Of a DNA stretch of 64,000 nucleotides, positions 34,621 through 43,368 are shown piece after piece (the stretch's first letter is position 1; each line of letters opens with the position of its first letter). The stretch is taken from contig NZ_JAFLWW010000001.1 of the NCBI RefSeq assembly GCF_018555685.1, positions 682,001-746,000 of the forward strand, in the 5' to 3' direction. The notes below the pieces were generated by a model. The model did not search any database. It was not told the origin of the DNA and saw nothing but the letters and a program-made list of their open reading frames with translations. Position numbers and translations under genes: made by a program. The DNA comes from Aminobacter anthyllidis (lineage in GTDB: Bacteria; Pseudomonadota; Alphaproteobacteria; Rhizobiales; Rhizobiaceae).

Positions 34621-35424
34621 TCAGCTCGCGTCCGGTGCGTAACGCTTGATCAGGTCGAGGAACAATGGCGTCTCGCCGCCGCCATGCACCTCGAGCGTCG
34701 CGCCGGTGACGAAGGTCGCCGTCGGGCTGGCGAGATAGAGTGCGGCGCGCGCGATATCATCGCCGCGGCCCATGCGCTGCATCGGCACGGATGCGGCGAT
34801 CGCCTGCTGCGCCTCGCGCGAACCATAAGTCTCGTCGGCCTTTTCGGTTTCGATCAACCCGACGATGATGGCGTTGACGCGTACCTTGGGCGCCCATTCC
34901 TGGGCAAGGCTTGTGGTCAGGCTGAGCAGGCCGGCTTTGGCCGCGCCGTAGACCGAGGTGCCCGGCGACGGCCGACGGCCGGAAACGCTGGCGATATTGA
35001 TGATGTTGCCGCCCTCCGGCAGCCTGGCCATCCAGTGGTAGACCGCCTGTGAAAGGTAGACAGGCGCCATCAGGTTGAGGTTGACGATGGCGTCGGAGAA
35101 GCGTGGCGACACGGTGGCTGCGTCGACATGGGGGGAGCCGCCGGCATTGTTGACCAGAACGTCGATCCGGCCATGCTCTTCGCCGACACGGTCGACAAGC
35201 TCCTTGCAGGCCTGCGCCGTGCGAACGTCGCATTGCATGAAGATCGCCCGGCGCCCGTTCGAATGCGGCAGACTGTCCGGCTCGGTGCGGGCGCAGACGA
35301 CAACGGTGGCGCCTGCACCCAGGAAGCCCTCGGCAATCGCCCGGCCGATGCCCTTGGTGCCGCCGGTGACGAGGACAACCCTTCCCTCGAAGGTCGCCAG
35401 GGCCGGTTGCGGGGCGTTGCTCAT
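34621..35424 (-). CDS. SDR-family oxidoreductase (classical)
   Basis: 267-residue SDR. TGGTKGIG at 20-27, NNAG at 92-95, Ser146, Tyr159 and Lys163 (YGAAK). The C-terminal half has IIVGLIETEKAD in place of the usual PG motif and ends LDLIKRYAPDAS. ATG 35,424 gives a ten-residue leader before FEGRVVLVTG; a frame extension upstream is unlikely. It is divergent from the FadD3-like ligase and precedes the LuxR gene, so regulator and enzyme share one transcript. Substrate unknown; a C/D-ring hydroxyl is suggested by the neighbouring ligase. Confidence 0.87.
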   Translation of the reverse strand: MSNAPQPALATFEGRVVLVTGGTKGIGRAIAEGFLGAGATVVVCARTEPDSLPHSNGRRAIFMQCDVRTAQACKELVDRVGEEHGRIDVLVNNAGGSPHVDAATVSPRFSDAIVNLNLMAPVYLSQAVYHWMARLPEGGNIINIASVSGRRPSPGTSVYGAAKAGLLSLTTSLAQEWAPKVRVNAIIVGLIETEKADETYGSREAQQAIAASVPMQRMGRGDDIARAALYLASPTATFVTGATLEVHGGGETPLFLDLIKRYAPDAS

Positions 35425-35511
35425 GTCGAAACTCCAGGCTGCTCGGGCGTCGTCGCGCATCTGCCGTTGCGCGCAGTTCTACACGGCTTTAAGTCGATCT
35501 TTGGCGGGATT

Positions 35512-35531
35512 ATTCGTCCCTTCGGACGATG
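35512..35531 (-). promoter_or_regulatory. Operator-like motif, copy 15
   Basis: Read on the minus strand: CATCGTCCGAAGGGACGAAT, 17 of 20 identical to copy 6. It lies in the divergent region, 100 nt before the FadD3-like ligase and 87 nt before the SDR-LuxR unit. Confidence 0.72.
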
Positions 35532-35631
35532 CCGGGCGGCCTCCCATGCCTATGTTCCGGCAAACTAGCCCGGTTGGCACACAAGCGCCCAGCCAAATCG
35601 TCGTATCGGCCCGCGCCGGACAGGTAACCAG

Positions 35632-37218
35632 ATGATATCAGAAGACGCCGACTGGAAATTCACCACCATTCAAAATCTCTGCGCGCGCGCAGCCGAAGTT
35701 TATGGCACGCGGATGGCGGTCGAGGATGGCGGCGTTACGTTGAACTTCGTCGAGCTCGACGCCATGCGCCGCCGCGTTGCGAAGGCGATGGTCGCCGCCG
35801 GCGTGCAGAAAGGCGACCGGATCATGATCTGGGCTCCCAACACCTGGCAGTGGTTCGCCACGGCGCTCGGCCTGGTTACCGCAGGCGCTGTCCTGATCCC
35901 GGCCAGCACGCGCTTCAAGGGCATCGAAATCGCCGAACTGGTCAAGCGCAGCGGCACCTCGATGCTGTTTTCTGCCGGTACGTTCCTGGGGACCTACTAC
36001 CCCGACCAGCTGAAGGCCGAAACGCGCGACACCCTGCGCCAGGTCGTGGTCATCGGCGATACACGCAACGGCGACCAGAACTGGGACAGCTTCGTTGCCG
36101 CAGGCGACGGCGTCAGCGACGCCGAGCTGGCCGAGCGCGAGGCGTCGGTCGGTCCCGACGATCTCTGCGACATGCTCTTCACCTCTGGCACCACGGGTTA
36201 CCCGAAGGGCGTCATGTACGGCCACCAGCAGTGCCTCAAGGCCATTGACGCTTGGGCGACGCGCGTCGGCATCCGCGAGCATGACCGCATCCTGGTCATC
36301 CCACCCTTCTTCCACGCTTTCGGCTACCGCTCGGGTGCCATCGTTTCGATGATGCGTGGCGCCGTTCTGATGCCGCACCTCACTTACGATGCCGGCGAGA
36401 TCCTCAAGCGCGTCTCGGAGGAAAAGATCAGCGTCATCCCCGGTCCGCCCGCCATTTTCCAGGGCATGCTGCAGCATCCTGAGTTGGCGAAGTTCGACAC
36501 GTCAAGCCTGCGCCTCGGCGTCACCGGCGGTGCGGTTGTGCCCTCGATCCTGATCCGCCGCATGCGCGAGGAACTCGGCTTTGCCGGCGTCGTCAACGGC
36601 TACGGCCTGACCGAATGCGGCGGCTACGGCACCATGTGCCTGGCGACCGACAGCGACGACGTCATCGCCAACACGGCAGGCAAGGCCGCACCCGGCGTCG
36701 AAGTCCGCATCATGGACGACCACAGGAATTTCCTGCCAGACGGCCAGCCCGGCGAGGTCGTCATCCGCGGTTACATCGTCATGAAGGGCTATTTCAACGA
36801 CCCCGAAGCGACCGCCAGGACCATCGACGCCGAGGGCTGGCTGCACACCGGCGACGTCGGCTACTTCGACGCGGACGGCAATTTGCGCATCGAGGACCGC
36901 CTCAAGGACATGTACATCACCGGCGGCTTCAACTGCTATCCGGCCGAGATCGAACGCATGCTCAGCACGCATCCGGCGATCGGCATCGTCGCCGTCATCG
37001 GCGTGCCGGACGAGCGTCTCGGCGAAGTCGGCAAGGCCTATGTGGTGCTTCGTCCAGGCACCAGCGCCACCGAAAAGGAAATCATCGACTGGTCGCGCGC
37101 CAACATGGCGAACTACAAATGCCCGCGCAGCGTCGAGATCCGCCCGTCACTACCGACCAGCCCTCAAGGCAAGGTGCTCAAGAACCTCTTGCGCGAAGAG
37201 GTCCCCCAAGACGCCTGA
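35632..37218 (+). CDS. fadD3: FadD3-like acyl-CoA ligase (HIP-CoA synthetase candidate)
   Basis: 528-residue AMP-forming ligase. P-loop LFTSGTTGYPKG at about 183-193, A5 YGLTECGG, hinge GWLHTGDVGYFDADGNL then EDRLKDMYITGGFNCYP, and catalytic Lys near 514 (PQGKVLKNLL). Segments IWAPNTWQWFATALGL, FFHAFGYRSG, LMPHLTYDAGE and ISVIPGPPAIFQGMLQHPE recall mycobacterial FadD3, which activates the steroid C/D-ring acid HIP; this is from memory and should be checked. It would start degradation of the last two rings, later opened by IpdAB. ATG 35,632 after ACAGGTAACC. Confidence 0.88.
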   Translation: MISEDADWKFTTIQNLCARAAEVYGTRMAVEDGGVTLNFVELDAMRRRVAKAMVAAGVQKGDRIMIWAPNTWQWFATALGLVTAGAVLIPASTRFKGIEIAELVKRSGTSMLFSAGTFLGTYYPDQLKAETRDTLRQVVVIGDTRNGDQNWDSFVAAGDGVSDAELAEREASVGPDDLCDMLFTSGTTGYPKGVMYGHQQCLKAIDAWATRVGIREHDRILVIPPFFHAFGYRSGAIVSMMRGAVLMPHLTYDAGEILKRVSEEKISVIPGPPAIFQGMLQHPELAKFDTSSLRLGVTGGAVVPSILIRRMREELGFAGVVNGYGLTECGGYGTMCLATDSDDVIANTAGKAAPGVEVRIMDDHRNFLPDGQPGEVVIRGYIVMKGYFNDPEATARTIDAEGWLHTGDVGYFDADGNLRIEDRLKDMYITGGFNCYPAEIERMLSTHPAIGIVAVIGVPDERLGEVGKAYVVLRPGTSATEKEIIDWSRANMANYKCPRSVEIRPSLPTSPQGKVLKNLLREEVPQDA

Positions 37219-37274
37219 CCGCACCCGCCTGCCCTCCGACGCTGGGTCCGGAGCGGCATGCACAGAGTTCGATC

Positions 37275-37304
37275 AAAGGGCGGTGCGCAAGCGCCGCCCT
37301 TTTT
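37275..37304 (+). terminator. Terminator after FadD3-like gene
   Basis: AAAGGGCGGTGC ... GCGCCGCCCTTTTT: strong GC stem followed by a T run, 57 bp past the ligase stop. Confidence 0.85.
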
Positions 37305-37359
37305 CCTGGCCGGCCCTGCCGTGCGACCGCCACCGTTTCGGGAGAGCTGTCTGGCAAAG

Positions 37360-37390
37360 AAAAAAGGGCGCCGGTTGCCCGACGCCCTTT
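37360..37390 (-). terminator. Terminator of the beta-oxidation operon
   Basis: AAGGGCG ... CGCCCTT stem followed on the minus strand by TTTTTTC, about 25 bp past the stop of the Hsd4A-like SDR gene. Confidence 0.8.
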
Positions 37391-37413
37391 CGACTACTTC
37401 CCGGTATGCTCGT

Positions 37414-38319
37414 CTATGCGCCGTAGACGGCCTTCGGTGCCGGGCGCTCTGCGACCAGTTCCTTGATCTTGTCTCCAAGCGCTGCTGCTTCCCAGCGGCT
37501 GCCCTTCTCGAACTCAGGGCCGTCGTTCCAGCCGAGCGTCACGCGGATCTTGCCGCCGATCAGCTCGAAGATCTGGCCGGTCACATCGGCCGATGCCGAG
37601 CTGCACAGCCAGGCGACGAGCGGTGCCGTGTTTTCCGGAGCAAAGATGTCGAACTCGCCATCCTTCGCCTGCATGGCATCGGCAAAGGCGGTTTCGGTCA
37701 TGCGCGTGCGCGCGTTCGGCGCCAAGCCGTTGGCGGTGATGCCATAGCGGCGAAGCTCAGCTGCCTGCACCAAGGTCAGCGAGGCGATGCCGCCCTTGGC
37801 CGCCGAATAGGCGCTCTGGCCGACGCTGCCCTGCAGGCCGGCACCCGACGAGGTGTTGACGATGCGTGCGTCGACCGGCTTGCCCGCCTTCTGCTGGGCG
37901 CGCCAGTAGTCGACAGCGTGGCGGCTGGTGCAGAAATGGCCACGCAGATGCACGCGCAGCACCGCATCCCACTCTTCAGGTGTGCACGATACGAACATGC
38001 GGTCGCGCACGAAGCCGGCATTGTTGACCACGGCATGCAGGTCGCCAAAGGCATCGAGCGCTGCCTTGACGATGCGGCCGCCGGCCTCGAAATCGGTGAC
38101 GTCGTCATAGTTGGCAACGGCCTGTCCACCCATCGCTCTGATCTCGTCGACCACCTGCTGCGCCGGCGTCTCCGTCGTCGCGTCGCCATGGGTGCCAACG
38201 CCGAGATCGTTGACCACGACCTTGGCGCCTTCGGCGGCGAGGCCGAGCGCATAGGCGCGGCCCAGGCCGCGGCCAGCACCGGTGACGATCACAACCCTGT
38301 TTTCGCAGATCCCTGCCAT
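37414..38319 (-). CDS. 17-beta-HSD4/Hsd4A-like SDR
   Basis: 301-residue SDR of the type found in peroxisomal multifunctional enzyme 2. VIVTGAGRGLGRAYALGLAA (10-29), VVNDLGVGTHGD with a long insertion, NNAG at 99-102, Ser157/158, Tyr171 and Lys175 (YSAAK), and a C-terminal tail ending PKAVYGA. Hsd4A and Rv3502c relatives oxidise 17-hydroxysteroids and the beta-hydroxyacyl-CoA in sterol side-chain beta-oxidation. Last gene of the operon with a hydratase, two dehydrogenases and a thiolase, which supports a 3-hydroxyacyl-CoA dehydrogenase role. ATG 38,319 gives the family-typical start; the frame upstream is unused. Confidence 0.88.
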   Translation of the reverse strand: MAGICENRVVIVTGAGRGLGRAYALGLAAEGAKVVVNDLGVGTHGDATTETPAQQVVDEIRAMGGQAVANYDDVTDFEAGGRIVKAALDAFGDLHAVVNNAGFVRDRMFVSCTPEEWDAVLRVHLRGHFCTSRHAVDYWRAQQKAGKPVDARIVNTSSGAGLQGSVGQSAYSAAKGGIASLTLVQAAELRRYGITANGLAPNARTRMTETAFADAMQAKDGEFDIFAPENTAPLVAWLCSSASADVTGQIFELIGGKIRVTLGWNDGPEFEKGSRWEAAALGDKIKELVAERPAPKAVYGA

Positions 38320-38330
38320 GTCAGTCCTTC

Positions 38331-38933
38331 TCACTTTGTCCCAGTCGACAGCCGCACGGCGCGCGCCTGCCCGGCATTGCGCTTGCGCTCTGGCTCCGCC
38401 GCACGCAGCGGTTCACATTCCACGAGATCGGCAAGCGACCTGTCGGCCAGCCTTTGATATTCGCCGTCGCCATTGTTGCGCCAGATGATCGCGGCTTCCG
38501 GCATCTCCTTGATCACCTTGGCCGGATTGCCGGCAATCAGGCTGCGCGGCGGCGTCACCACCTCGTTCTTCACCAGGCTGAGTGCCGCCACCAGGCTGTC
38601 GTCGCCGATGACCGCACCATCGAGCACCACGGCATTCATGCCGATCAGCGCGTTTTCGCCCACCGTGCAGCCATGCAGGATCGCGCCATGGCCCACGGTA
38701 GCACCTCGGCCGACGACGCAGTCGGAACCCGCGCCGGTGTGCAAGGTGCAGTTATCCTGCACGCTGGCATCGCCAATCACCGCGATACGGCCAAAATCCC
38801 CCCGCAGCGAAGCGCCCGGGCCGATGTAGCAGCGCGGCCCGATGGTCACGTCGCCGATCAGCACGGCCGTCGGATGCAGGTATGTGCTCGGATCGACCAC
38901 AGGCACGATGCCCTCGAAGGAATAGACCGGCAT
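38331..38933 (-). CDS. Hexapeptide-repeat protein, PaaY/gamma-carbonic anhydrase-like
   Basis: 200-residue left-handed beta-helix protein. Hexapeptide turns include YLHPTAVLIGDVTIGPRCYI, GPGASLRGDFGRIAVIGDA and CVVGRGATVGHGAILHGC, with His residues (LHTG, VGHG, LHG) as metal ligands like those of gamma-carbonic anhydrases. PaaY of phenylacetate degradation is a thioesterase of this group that removes stalled CoA intermediates; CaiE is another relative. In this operon a CoA-salvage thioesterase role is reasonable. The last about 40 residues are charged and unlike the repeat. It starts two bp after the thiolase stop. Confidence 0.85.
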   Translation of the reverse strand: MPVYSFEGIVPVVDPSTYLHPTAVLIGDVTIGPRCYIGPGASLRGDFGRIAVIGDASVQDNCTLHTGAGSDCVVGRGATVGHGAILHGCTVGENALIGMNAVVLDGAVIGDDSLVAALSLVKNEVVTPPRSLIAGNPAKVIKEMPEAAIIWRNNGDGEYQRLADRSLADLVECEPLRAAEPERKRNAGQARAVRLSTGTK

Positions 38934-38935
38934 GG

Positions 38936-40087
38936 TCAGAGCCTTTCGATGATCGTCACGTTAGCCTGGCCGCCGCCTTCGCACATGGTCTGGAGCGCAT
39001 AGCGCCCCTTGCGGCGCTCGAGCTCGTTCAGCATCGTCGTCATGATGCGTGCGCCCGTGGCGCCCAGCGGGTGGCCGAGCGCGATGGCGCCGCCATTGAC
39101 GTTGACCTTGTCGCGCGGCACGCCAAGATCCTTGATCCAGGCGAGCGGGATCGAGGCAAACGCCTCGTTGCATTCGAACAGGTCGATGTCCTCGATCTTC
39201 AGTCCGGTCTTGGCCAGCGCATGGCGCGTTGCCGGGATCGGTGCGGTCAGCATCCAGATGGGATCGTCGCCGCGCACGCTGATGTGGTGGATGCGGGCGC
39301 GCGGCTTGAGGTTGTGGTCCTTCACCGCCTGCTCCGAGGCGATCAGCAGTGCCGCCGACGCATCGGAATTCTGGCTGGCAACACCTGCATGCACGCGGCC
39401 GCCCTCGATCAGTGTCTTCAACGTCGCCATCTTCTCAAGCGTCGTGTCGCGGCGCGGCGTCTCGTCCACGGCGAAGTCGCCGATCGGAACAATCTCGTTT
39501 ACGAAACGGCCTGCGTCGATGGCGGCAATCGCCCGCTGGTGGCTTTCGAGCGCGAACTGCTCCATTTCCTCGCGGCTGCACTGCCACTTCTCGGCGATCA
39601 TCTCGGCCGAACGGAACTGGCCGACCTCCTGGTCGCCGTAGCGGGCAAGCCAGCCCGGCGAGGTGCTGAACGGATCGGGGAAGCCGAATTGCGGTCCGAC
39701 CAGCATGGCCGACGCCATCGGGATCATGTTCATGTTCTGCACGCCGCCGGCGATCACCAGGTCCTGCGTGCCGCTCATCACCGCCTGGGCGGCGAAATGC
39801 ACCGCCTGCTGGGCCGAACCGCACTGGCGATCAACGGTCACGCCAGGCACATGGTCGGGCAGGCCAGCCACCAGCCAACAGGTGCGGGCAATGTCGCCGG
39901 CCTGCGAGCCGATCGTGTCGGTGCAGCCGTAGATAACGTCATCGACCGCATTCGGATCGACGCCGGTGCGCGCCATCAGCGCCTTGATCGGCTGAGCACC
40001 GAGATCAGCGGAGTGCATCTGCGCGAGCGCGCCCTTCTTGCGGCCGACCGGCGTGCGGACGGCGTCGACGATATAGGCTTCAGGCAT
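38936..40087 (-). CDS. FadA6-like thiolase
   Basis: 383-residue thiolase. Start MPEAYIVDAVRTPVGRKKGA, nucleophile Cys89 in VTVDRQCGSAQQ, and the end GGAIALGHPLGATGARIMTT ... QTMCEGGGQANVTIIERL carry the active-site His and second Cys. Segments GDIARTCWLVAGLPDHVPGV, GGVQNMNMIPMASAM and IHHISVRGDDPIWMLTAPIP recall mycobacterial FadA6, the thiolase of HIP catabolism; this is from memory. It should release acetyl-CoA or another unit from a 3-oxoacyl-CoA. ATG 40,087 overlaps the dehydrogenase stop by 8 bp; the frame upstream is not used. Confidence 0.92.
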   Translation of the reverse strand: MPEAYIVDAVRTPVGRKKGALAQMHSADLGAQPIKALMARTGVDPNAVDDVIYGCTDTIGSQAGDIARTCWLVAGLPDHVPGVTVDRQCGSAQQAVHFAAQAVMSGTQDLVIAGGVQNMNMIPMASAMLVGPQFGFPDPFSTSPGWLARYGDQEVGQFRSAEMIAEKWQCSREEMEQFALESHQRAIAAIDAGRFVNEIVPIGDFAVDETPRRDTTLEKMATLKTLIEGGRVHAGVASQNSDASAALLIASEQAVKDHNLKPRARIHHISVRGDDPIWMLTAPIPATRHALAKTGLKIEDIDLFECNEAFASIPLAWIKDLGVPRDKVNVNGGAIALGHPLGATGARIMTTMLNELERRKGRYALQTMCEGGGQANVTIIERL

Positions 40088-41144
40088 GTTCGGCCTCTCT
40101 GGCAAAGGTGTGTTCGGGTCCGAGCGGACGCGCGAAAACGCGGGCGGCGACACGCTCGCGGTGGAAGGCGGGGCCGCCCCACCAGTTGGTGAGCGCAATG
40201 CCGCGCTTGAGGAAGAAGTGCACGTCCACCTCCCAGGAATAGCCCATGGCGCCGTGAACCTGGATCGAGGTGCGGGCGGCAACGTCGGAAGCGTCGGTGC
40301 AGGCGAGCTTGGCCTGCGAAATGCGGGCGCGGCTGTAGAGGTCGGCGTTCTCCAGCTGTGCAGCTGCCGCATGCAGCACCGGCCGGGCGAACTCGATCTT
40401 CACCTGGGCGGTGGCGAGATGGTGCTTCACCGCCTGATAGGAGCCGATCGGCTTGCCAAATTGCTGGCGTTCCTTGGCATAGGCGACGCCGAGATCGACG
40501 CAGCGCTGGGCAATGCCCTGCATTTGGGCAGCCGCAAACAGCGCGCCACGGTCGAGCGCGGCGGCCAGCGGCCCTGCGGCCTCATCGGCGCCAGCGATCA
40601 GCGTTGCGTCGCTCGGCTCGAACTCGACCGTGAACAGCCGGCGGAACGGATCGACACTGGGCTGCGCCACGATCTTCGCCTTGGCGGTTTCGATCAGATG
40701 CACGGCACCGTCTCGAACGACGAGCACCGCCTCGGCGGTATCGGCATCGGCGACGAACGGATTGGTCGGGTGCGCCACCGTGACAGTGACGTCGCCAACA
40801 AGAGCGCTTTCAAGCAGTGCGGCCGCCCGGCCGTTGGCGGAGAAGGCCGCGAGCAGCGGCAACACCACACCCGCATTCTCGACAAGCGGCTCCGGCAGCC
40901 CGGCGTAGCCGCAAGCCTCGGCGATCTGCACGAAGTCGATTGCCGACAAGCCGAGCCCGCCCTTGTCTTCGGCGACCAGCGCGCCGGCGAGCCCCATCTC
41001 GACAATCTTGGTCCATCGCGCCTCGTCGCGGGCAACGCCAGCGCCCATTAGCCGGCGGAGGTCGGCCGGCTGGCAGACATCGGCGAGCAGCTCGCGCACC
41101 ACATCCGCCGTCATCGTCTGTTCTTCGGAGAAACGGAAATCCAT
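40080..41144 (-). CDS. Acyl-CoA dehydrogenase subunit lacking the usual catalytic Glu
   Basis: 354-residue acyl-CoA dehydrogenase-fold protein. N-terminal MDFRFSEEQTMTADVVRELL and VAEDKGGLGLSAIDFVQIAE are typical; the C-terminal ARTSIQVHGAMGYSWEVDVH region is kept, but the final helix reads FLKRGIALTNWWGGPAFHRE without the GxNEI-type Glu. Sterol-degrading dehydrogenases are often alpha2-beta2 pairs in which one subunit lacks a full active site. The partner is the adjacent gene at 41,159-42,322, 14 bp upstream. ATG 41,144 after GGGGAGGCG. Confidence 0.9.
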   Translation of the reverse strand: MDFRFSEEQTMTADVVRELLADVCQPADLRRLMGAGVARDEARWTKIVEMGLAGALVAEDKGGLGLSAIDFVQIAEACGYAGLPEPLVENAGVVLPLLAAFSANGRAAALLESALVGDVTVTVAHPTNPFVADADTAEAVLVVRDGAVHLIETAKAKIVAQPSVDPFRRLFTVEFEPSDATLIAGADEAAGPLAAALDRGALFAAAQMQGIAQRCVDLGVAYAKERQQFGKPIGSYQAVKHHLATAQVKIEFARPVLHAAAAQLENADLYSRARISQAKLACTDASDVAARTSIQVHGAMGYSWEVDVHFFLKRGIALTNWWGGPAFHRERVAARVFARPLGPEHTFAREAEHA

Positions 41145-41158
41145 CTTTTCGCCTCCCC

Positions 41159-42322
41159 TTATGCGCGCGGCAGACCGAGCATGCGCTCGGCGATGATGTT
41201 GCGCTGGATCTCGTTCGAGCCGGCATAGATCGGCCCGGCCAGCGAGAAGAAGTAGCCGTCGAGCCAGCGGCCGATGTCGCCGGCTTCGGGCGCCGTGCGC
41301 AGCAGCTCCGCGCGCGCGCCCAGGATCGACAATGCCGCCTTGTGCATGGCGATGTCCATTTCCGACCAGAAGATCTTGTTGGTGCTGGCCTCGGCGCCGA
41401 TATGGCCGCCGGCGGCGAGCCGCGAGGCTGTGGCATAGATCGACAGCGCGTAGGCCTCGGCGTCCATCCAGGATTGCAGCACCGCCGCGCGCACCGTCGG
41501 CTCTACTTCCGCCTCATGCGCCTTGAACAGTTCGACCAGCTTGCGCGCCGCCACCTGGAAGCGCGCCGGGCTGCGCAGCATCAGCCCGCGCTCGAAGCCG
41601 GCGGTTGCCATGCAGATGTTCCAGCCCTCGCCTTCGCCGCCGAGGCGGTTGAAGGCAGGCACGCGCACATCGTCGAGGAAGATTTCGGCAAAGCCGGTCT
41701 CTCCGTCGATCTGCGGGATCGCCTGCACGCGCACACCGGGCGCGTTGAGCGGGAAGAAGATCAGCGACAGGCCCTTGTGGCGTTGCGAGGCCGGATCGGT
41801 GCGGAACAGGCCGAAGGCCCAGTCGGCGAAGACGGCGCGCGAGGACCAGATCTTGTGGCCCTTGAGTACATATTCGTCGCGTTCGAGAATGGCTGTTGCG
41901 CGCACGGCAGCAAGGTCGGAACCGGCCTGCGGCTCTGACCAGGCCTGCGCCCAGATTTCGTCGCCCGAGGCCATCGCCGTCAGGAAGCGGGCCTTCTGCT
42001 CCTCCGTGCCGTACTCCATCAGCGTCGGCCCGAGCAGGAAGATGCCGTTCTGGTTGACGCGCAGAGGTGCACCGGCGCGGTAATATTCTTCCTCGAAGAT
42101 CAGCCACTGGATCAGGTCGAGCCCGCGTCCGCCATAGCTTTCCGGCCAGGTCACCATGCCCCAGCGGCCGTCGGCCAGCACGCGTTCCCAGGCGCGATGC
42201 GCCTCAAAACCCTCGCGGCTGGTGTCGAAGGACGGCAGCGGCTTGCCGGGAACATGCTTTTCGAGCCAGGAGCGCACTTCCTGGCGGAAGGCCTTCTGCT
42301 GTTCGGTGTAATCAAGATCCAC
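41159..42322 (-). CDS. Acyl-CoA dehydrogenase, catalytic subunit
   Basis: 387-residue acyl-CoA dehydrogenase. WPESYGGRGLDLIQWLIFEE near the N-terminus, WAQAWSEPQAGSDLA and VLKGHKIWSSRAVFADWAFG in the beta-domain, and the C-terminal YAGSNEIQRNIIAERMLGLP, where Glu371 is the catalytic-base candidate. With its adjacent partner lacking this Glu it probably forms a heteromeric FAD enzyme for a bulky cyclic acyl-CoA. The start is GTG 42,322 preceded by CGGGAA; no nearby ATG preserves MDLDYTEQQ-like residues. Confidence 0.92.
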   Translation of the reverse strand: MDLDYTEQQKAFRQEVRSWLEKHVPGKPLPSFDTSREGFEAHRAWERVLADGRWGMVTWPESYGGRGLDLIQWLIFEEEYYRAGAPLRVNQNGIFLLGPTLMEYGTEEQKARFLTAMASGDEIWAQAWSEPQAGSDLAAVRATAILERDEYVLKGHKIWSSRAVFADWAFGLFRTDPASQRHKGLSLIFFPLNAPGVRVQAIPQIDGETGFAEIFLDDVRVPAFNRLGGEGEGWNICMATAGFERGLMLRSPARFQVAARKLVELFKAHEAEVEPTVRAAVLQSWMDAEAYALSIYATASRLAAGGHIGAEASTNKIFWSEMDIAMHKAALSILGARAELLRTAPEAGDIGRWLDGYFFSLAGPIYAGSNEIQRNIIAERMLGLPRA

Positions 42323-42356
42323 GCTTGGAAATTCCCGTTGGTCGTAAGCGGCGGGC

Positions 42357-43253
42357 TCAGGCCTCGCCGGCCTGCTTCTTGTTGGCGGCGGCCATGCTCT
42401 TGGCGTCCTGCCCGCCCAGCGTGTTGCCGGTGGTCAGGTCGTTCTGGGCATGGGCGAAATGATGCATGTGGTAATGCGCGTCCATGGCGGTGCGCTTGCC
42501 GCGCAGGTCCTCGACATGGTTGATCGCCTGCTTCGACAGCCACAGGCCAAGGCGCGGGTACTGCGCCAGCTTCTCGGCCATGGCCCGGCCGGCCCCTTCG
42601 AGCTCGTCGCGGGTCACCACCTTGTTGACCATGCCGAACTGCTCGGCCCGTGCTGCCGGCATGCGCTCGCCCATCATCAGGAATTCCTTGGCCACGCGCG
42701 GCGGCAGCTCGAAGGCATGCGCAAAGTATTCGACGCCGGGAATGCCCATGCGCACCACCGGATCCTGGAAGAACGCATCGTCGGTGGCGACGATGAAGTC
42801 GCAGACCCAGGCAAGCATCAGCCCACCGGCGACGCAGGCGCCCTGCACCAGCGCGATCGTCGGCTTGGGAATGTCGCGCCAGCGCCGGCACATGCCGAGA
42901 TAGACCTCGTGCTCCCTGGTGTAGAGCATTTCGGCTGCCGGCTTGTTGGTGTGGTCTGCCCACATCAGGCGGCGGTCGAAACTCTTGTTGACGTCGCGGC
43001 CCGGCGTGCCGATATCGTGGCCGGCCGAAAAATGCTTGCCCGCGCCGCGCAGGATGATGACCTTGACCGCATCGTCGTCGACGGCGCGCCTGAAGGCGTC
43101 GTCGAGCGCATAGGTCATCTGCGAGTTCTGGGCGTTGTTGAACGTCGGGCGGTTCATCGTCACCCAGGCGATCGGCCCCTCGGTTTCATAGAGAACCGGC
43201 TCAGCCGTCTCATAGGTGATGTCTGCCGTGCGCGGCTCAACCAGATCGCTCAT
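42357..43253 (-). CDS. Enoyl-CoA hydratase/isomerase family protein
   Basis: 298-residue crotonase-fold protein. Oxyanion-hole segments GKHFSAGHDIGTPG and VQGACVAGGLMLAWVCDFIV are clear, with ATDDAFFQDPVVRMGIPGVE where the catalytic Glu normally sits; here Asp and Val (QDPVVRMG) occupy that stretch, so mechanism may differ from classic hydratases. A long insertion (NKSFDRRLMWADHTNKPAAE) and a C-terminal extension enlarge it by about 40 residues. It is the first gene of the operon. ATG 43,253 was preferred; a TTG at 43,274 in frame is an alternative. Operator copy 16 is 68 nt upstream. Confidence 0.87.
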   Translation of the reverse strand: MSDLVEPRTADITYETAEPVLYETEGPIAWVTMNRPTFNNAQNSQMTYALDDAFRRAVDDDAVKVIILRGAGKHFSAGHDIGTPGRDVNKSFDRRLMWADHTNKPAAEMLYTREHEVYLGMCRRWRDIPKPTIALVQGACVAGGLMLAWVCDFIVATDDAFFQDPVVRMGIPGVEYFAHAFELPPRVAKEFLMMGERMPAARAEQFGMVNKVVTRDELEGAGRAMAEKLAQYPRLGLWLSKQAINHVEDLRGKRTAMDAHYHMHHFAHAQNDLTTGNTLGGQDAKSMAAANKKQAGEA

Positions 43254-43321
43254 ATCAAGGGTTTCCGCTGACAATCCAACTTGGTAGCTGACGGGAAACT
43301 ACGTTCCCCGCCAAGGGGTGC

Positions 43322-43341
43322 AATCGTCCAAAGGGACTAAC
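43322..43341 (+). promoter_or_regulatory. Operator-like motif, copy 16
   Basis: AATCGTCCAAAGGGACTAAC, differing from copy 6 at two positions. It lies 68 nt before the ATG of the hydratase-led operon and just after the aldo/keto reductase stop. Confidence 0.74.
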
Positions 43342-43368
43342 GCGCCGGCAACCTTGTGCGCCGCACAA

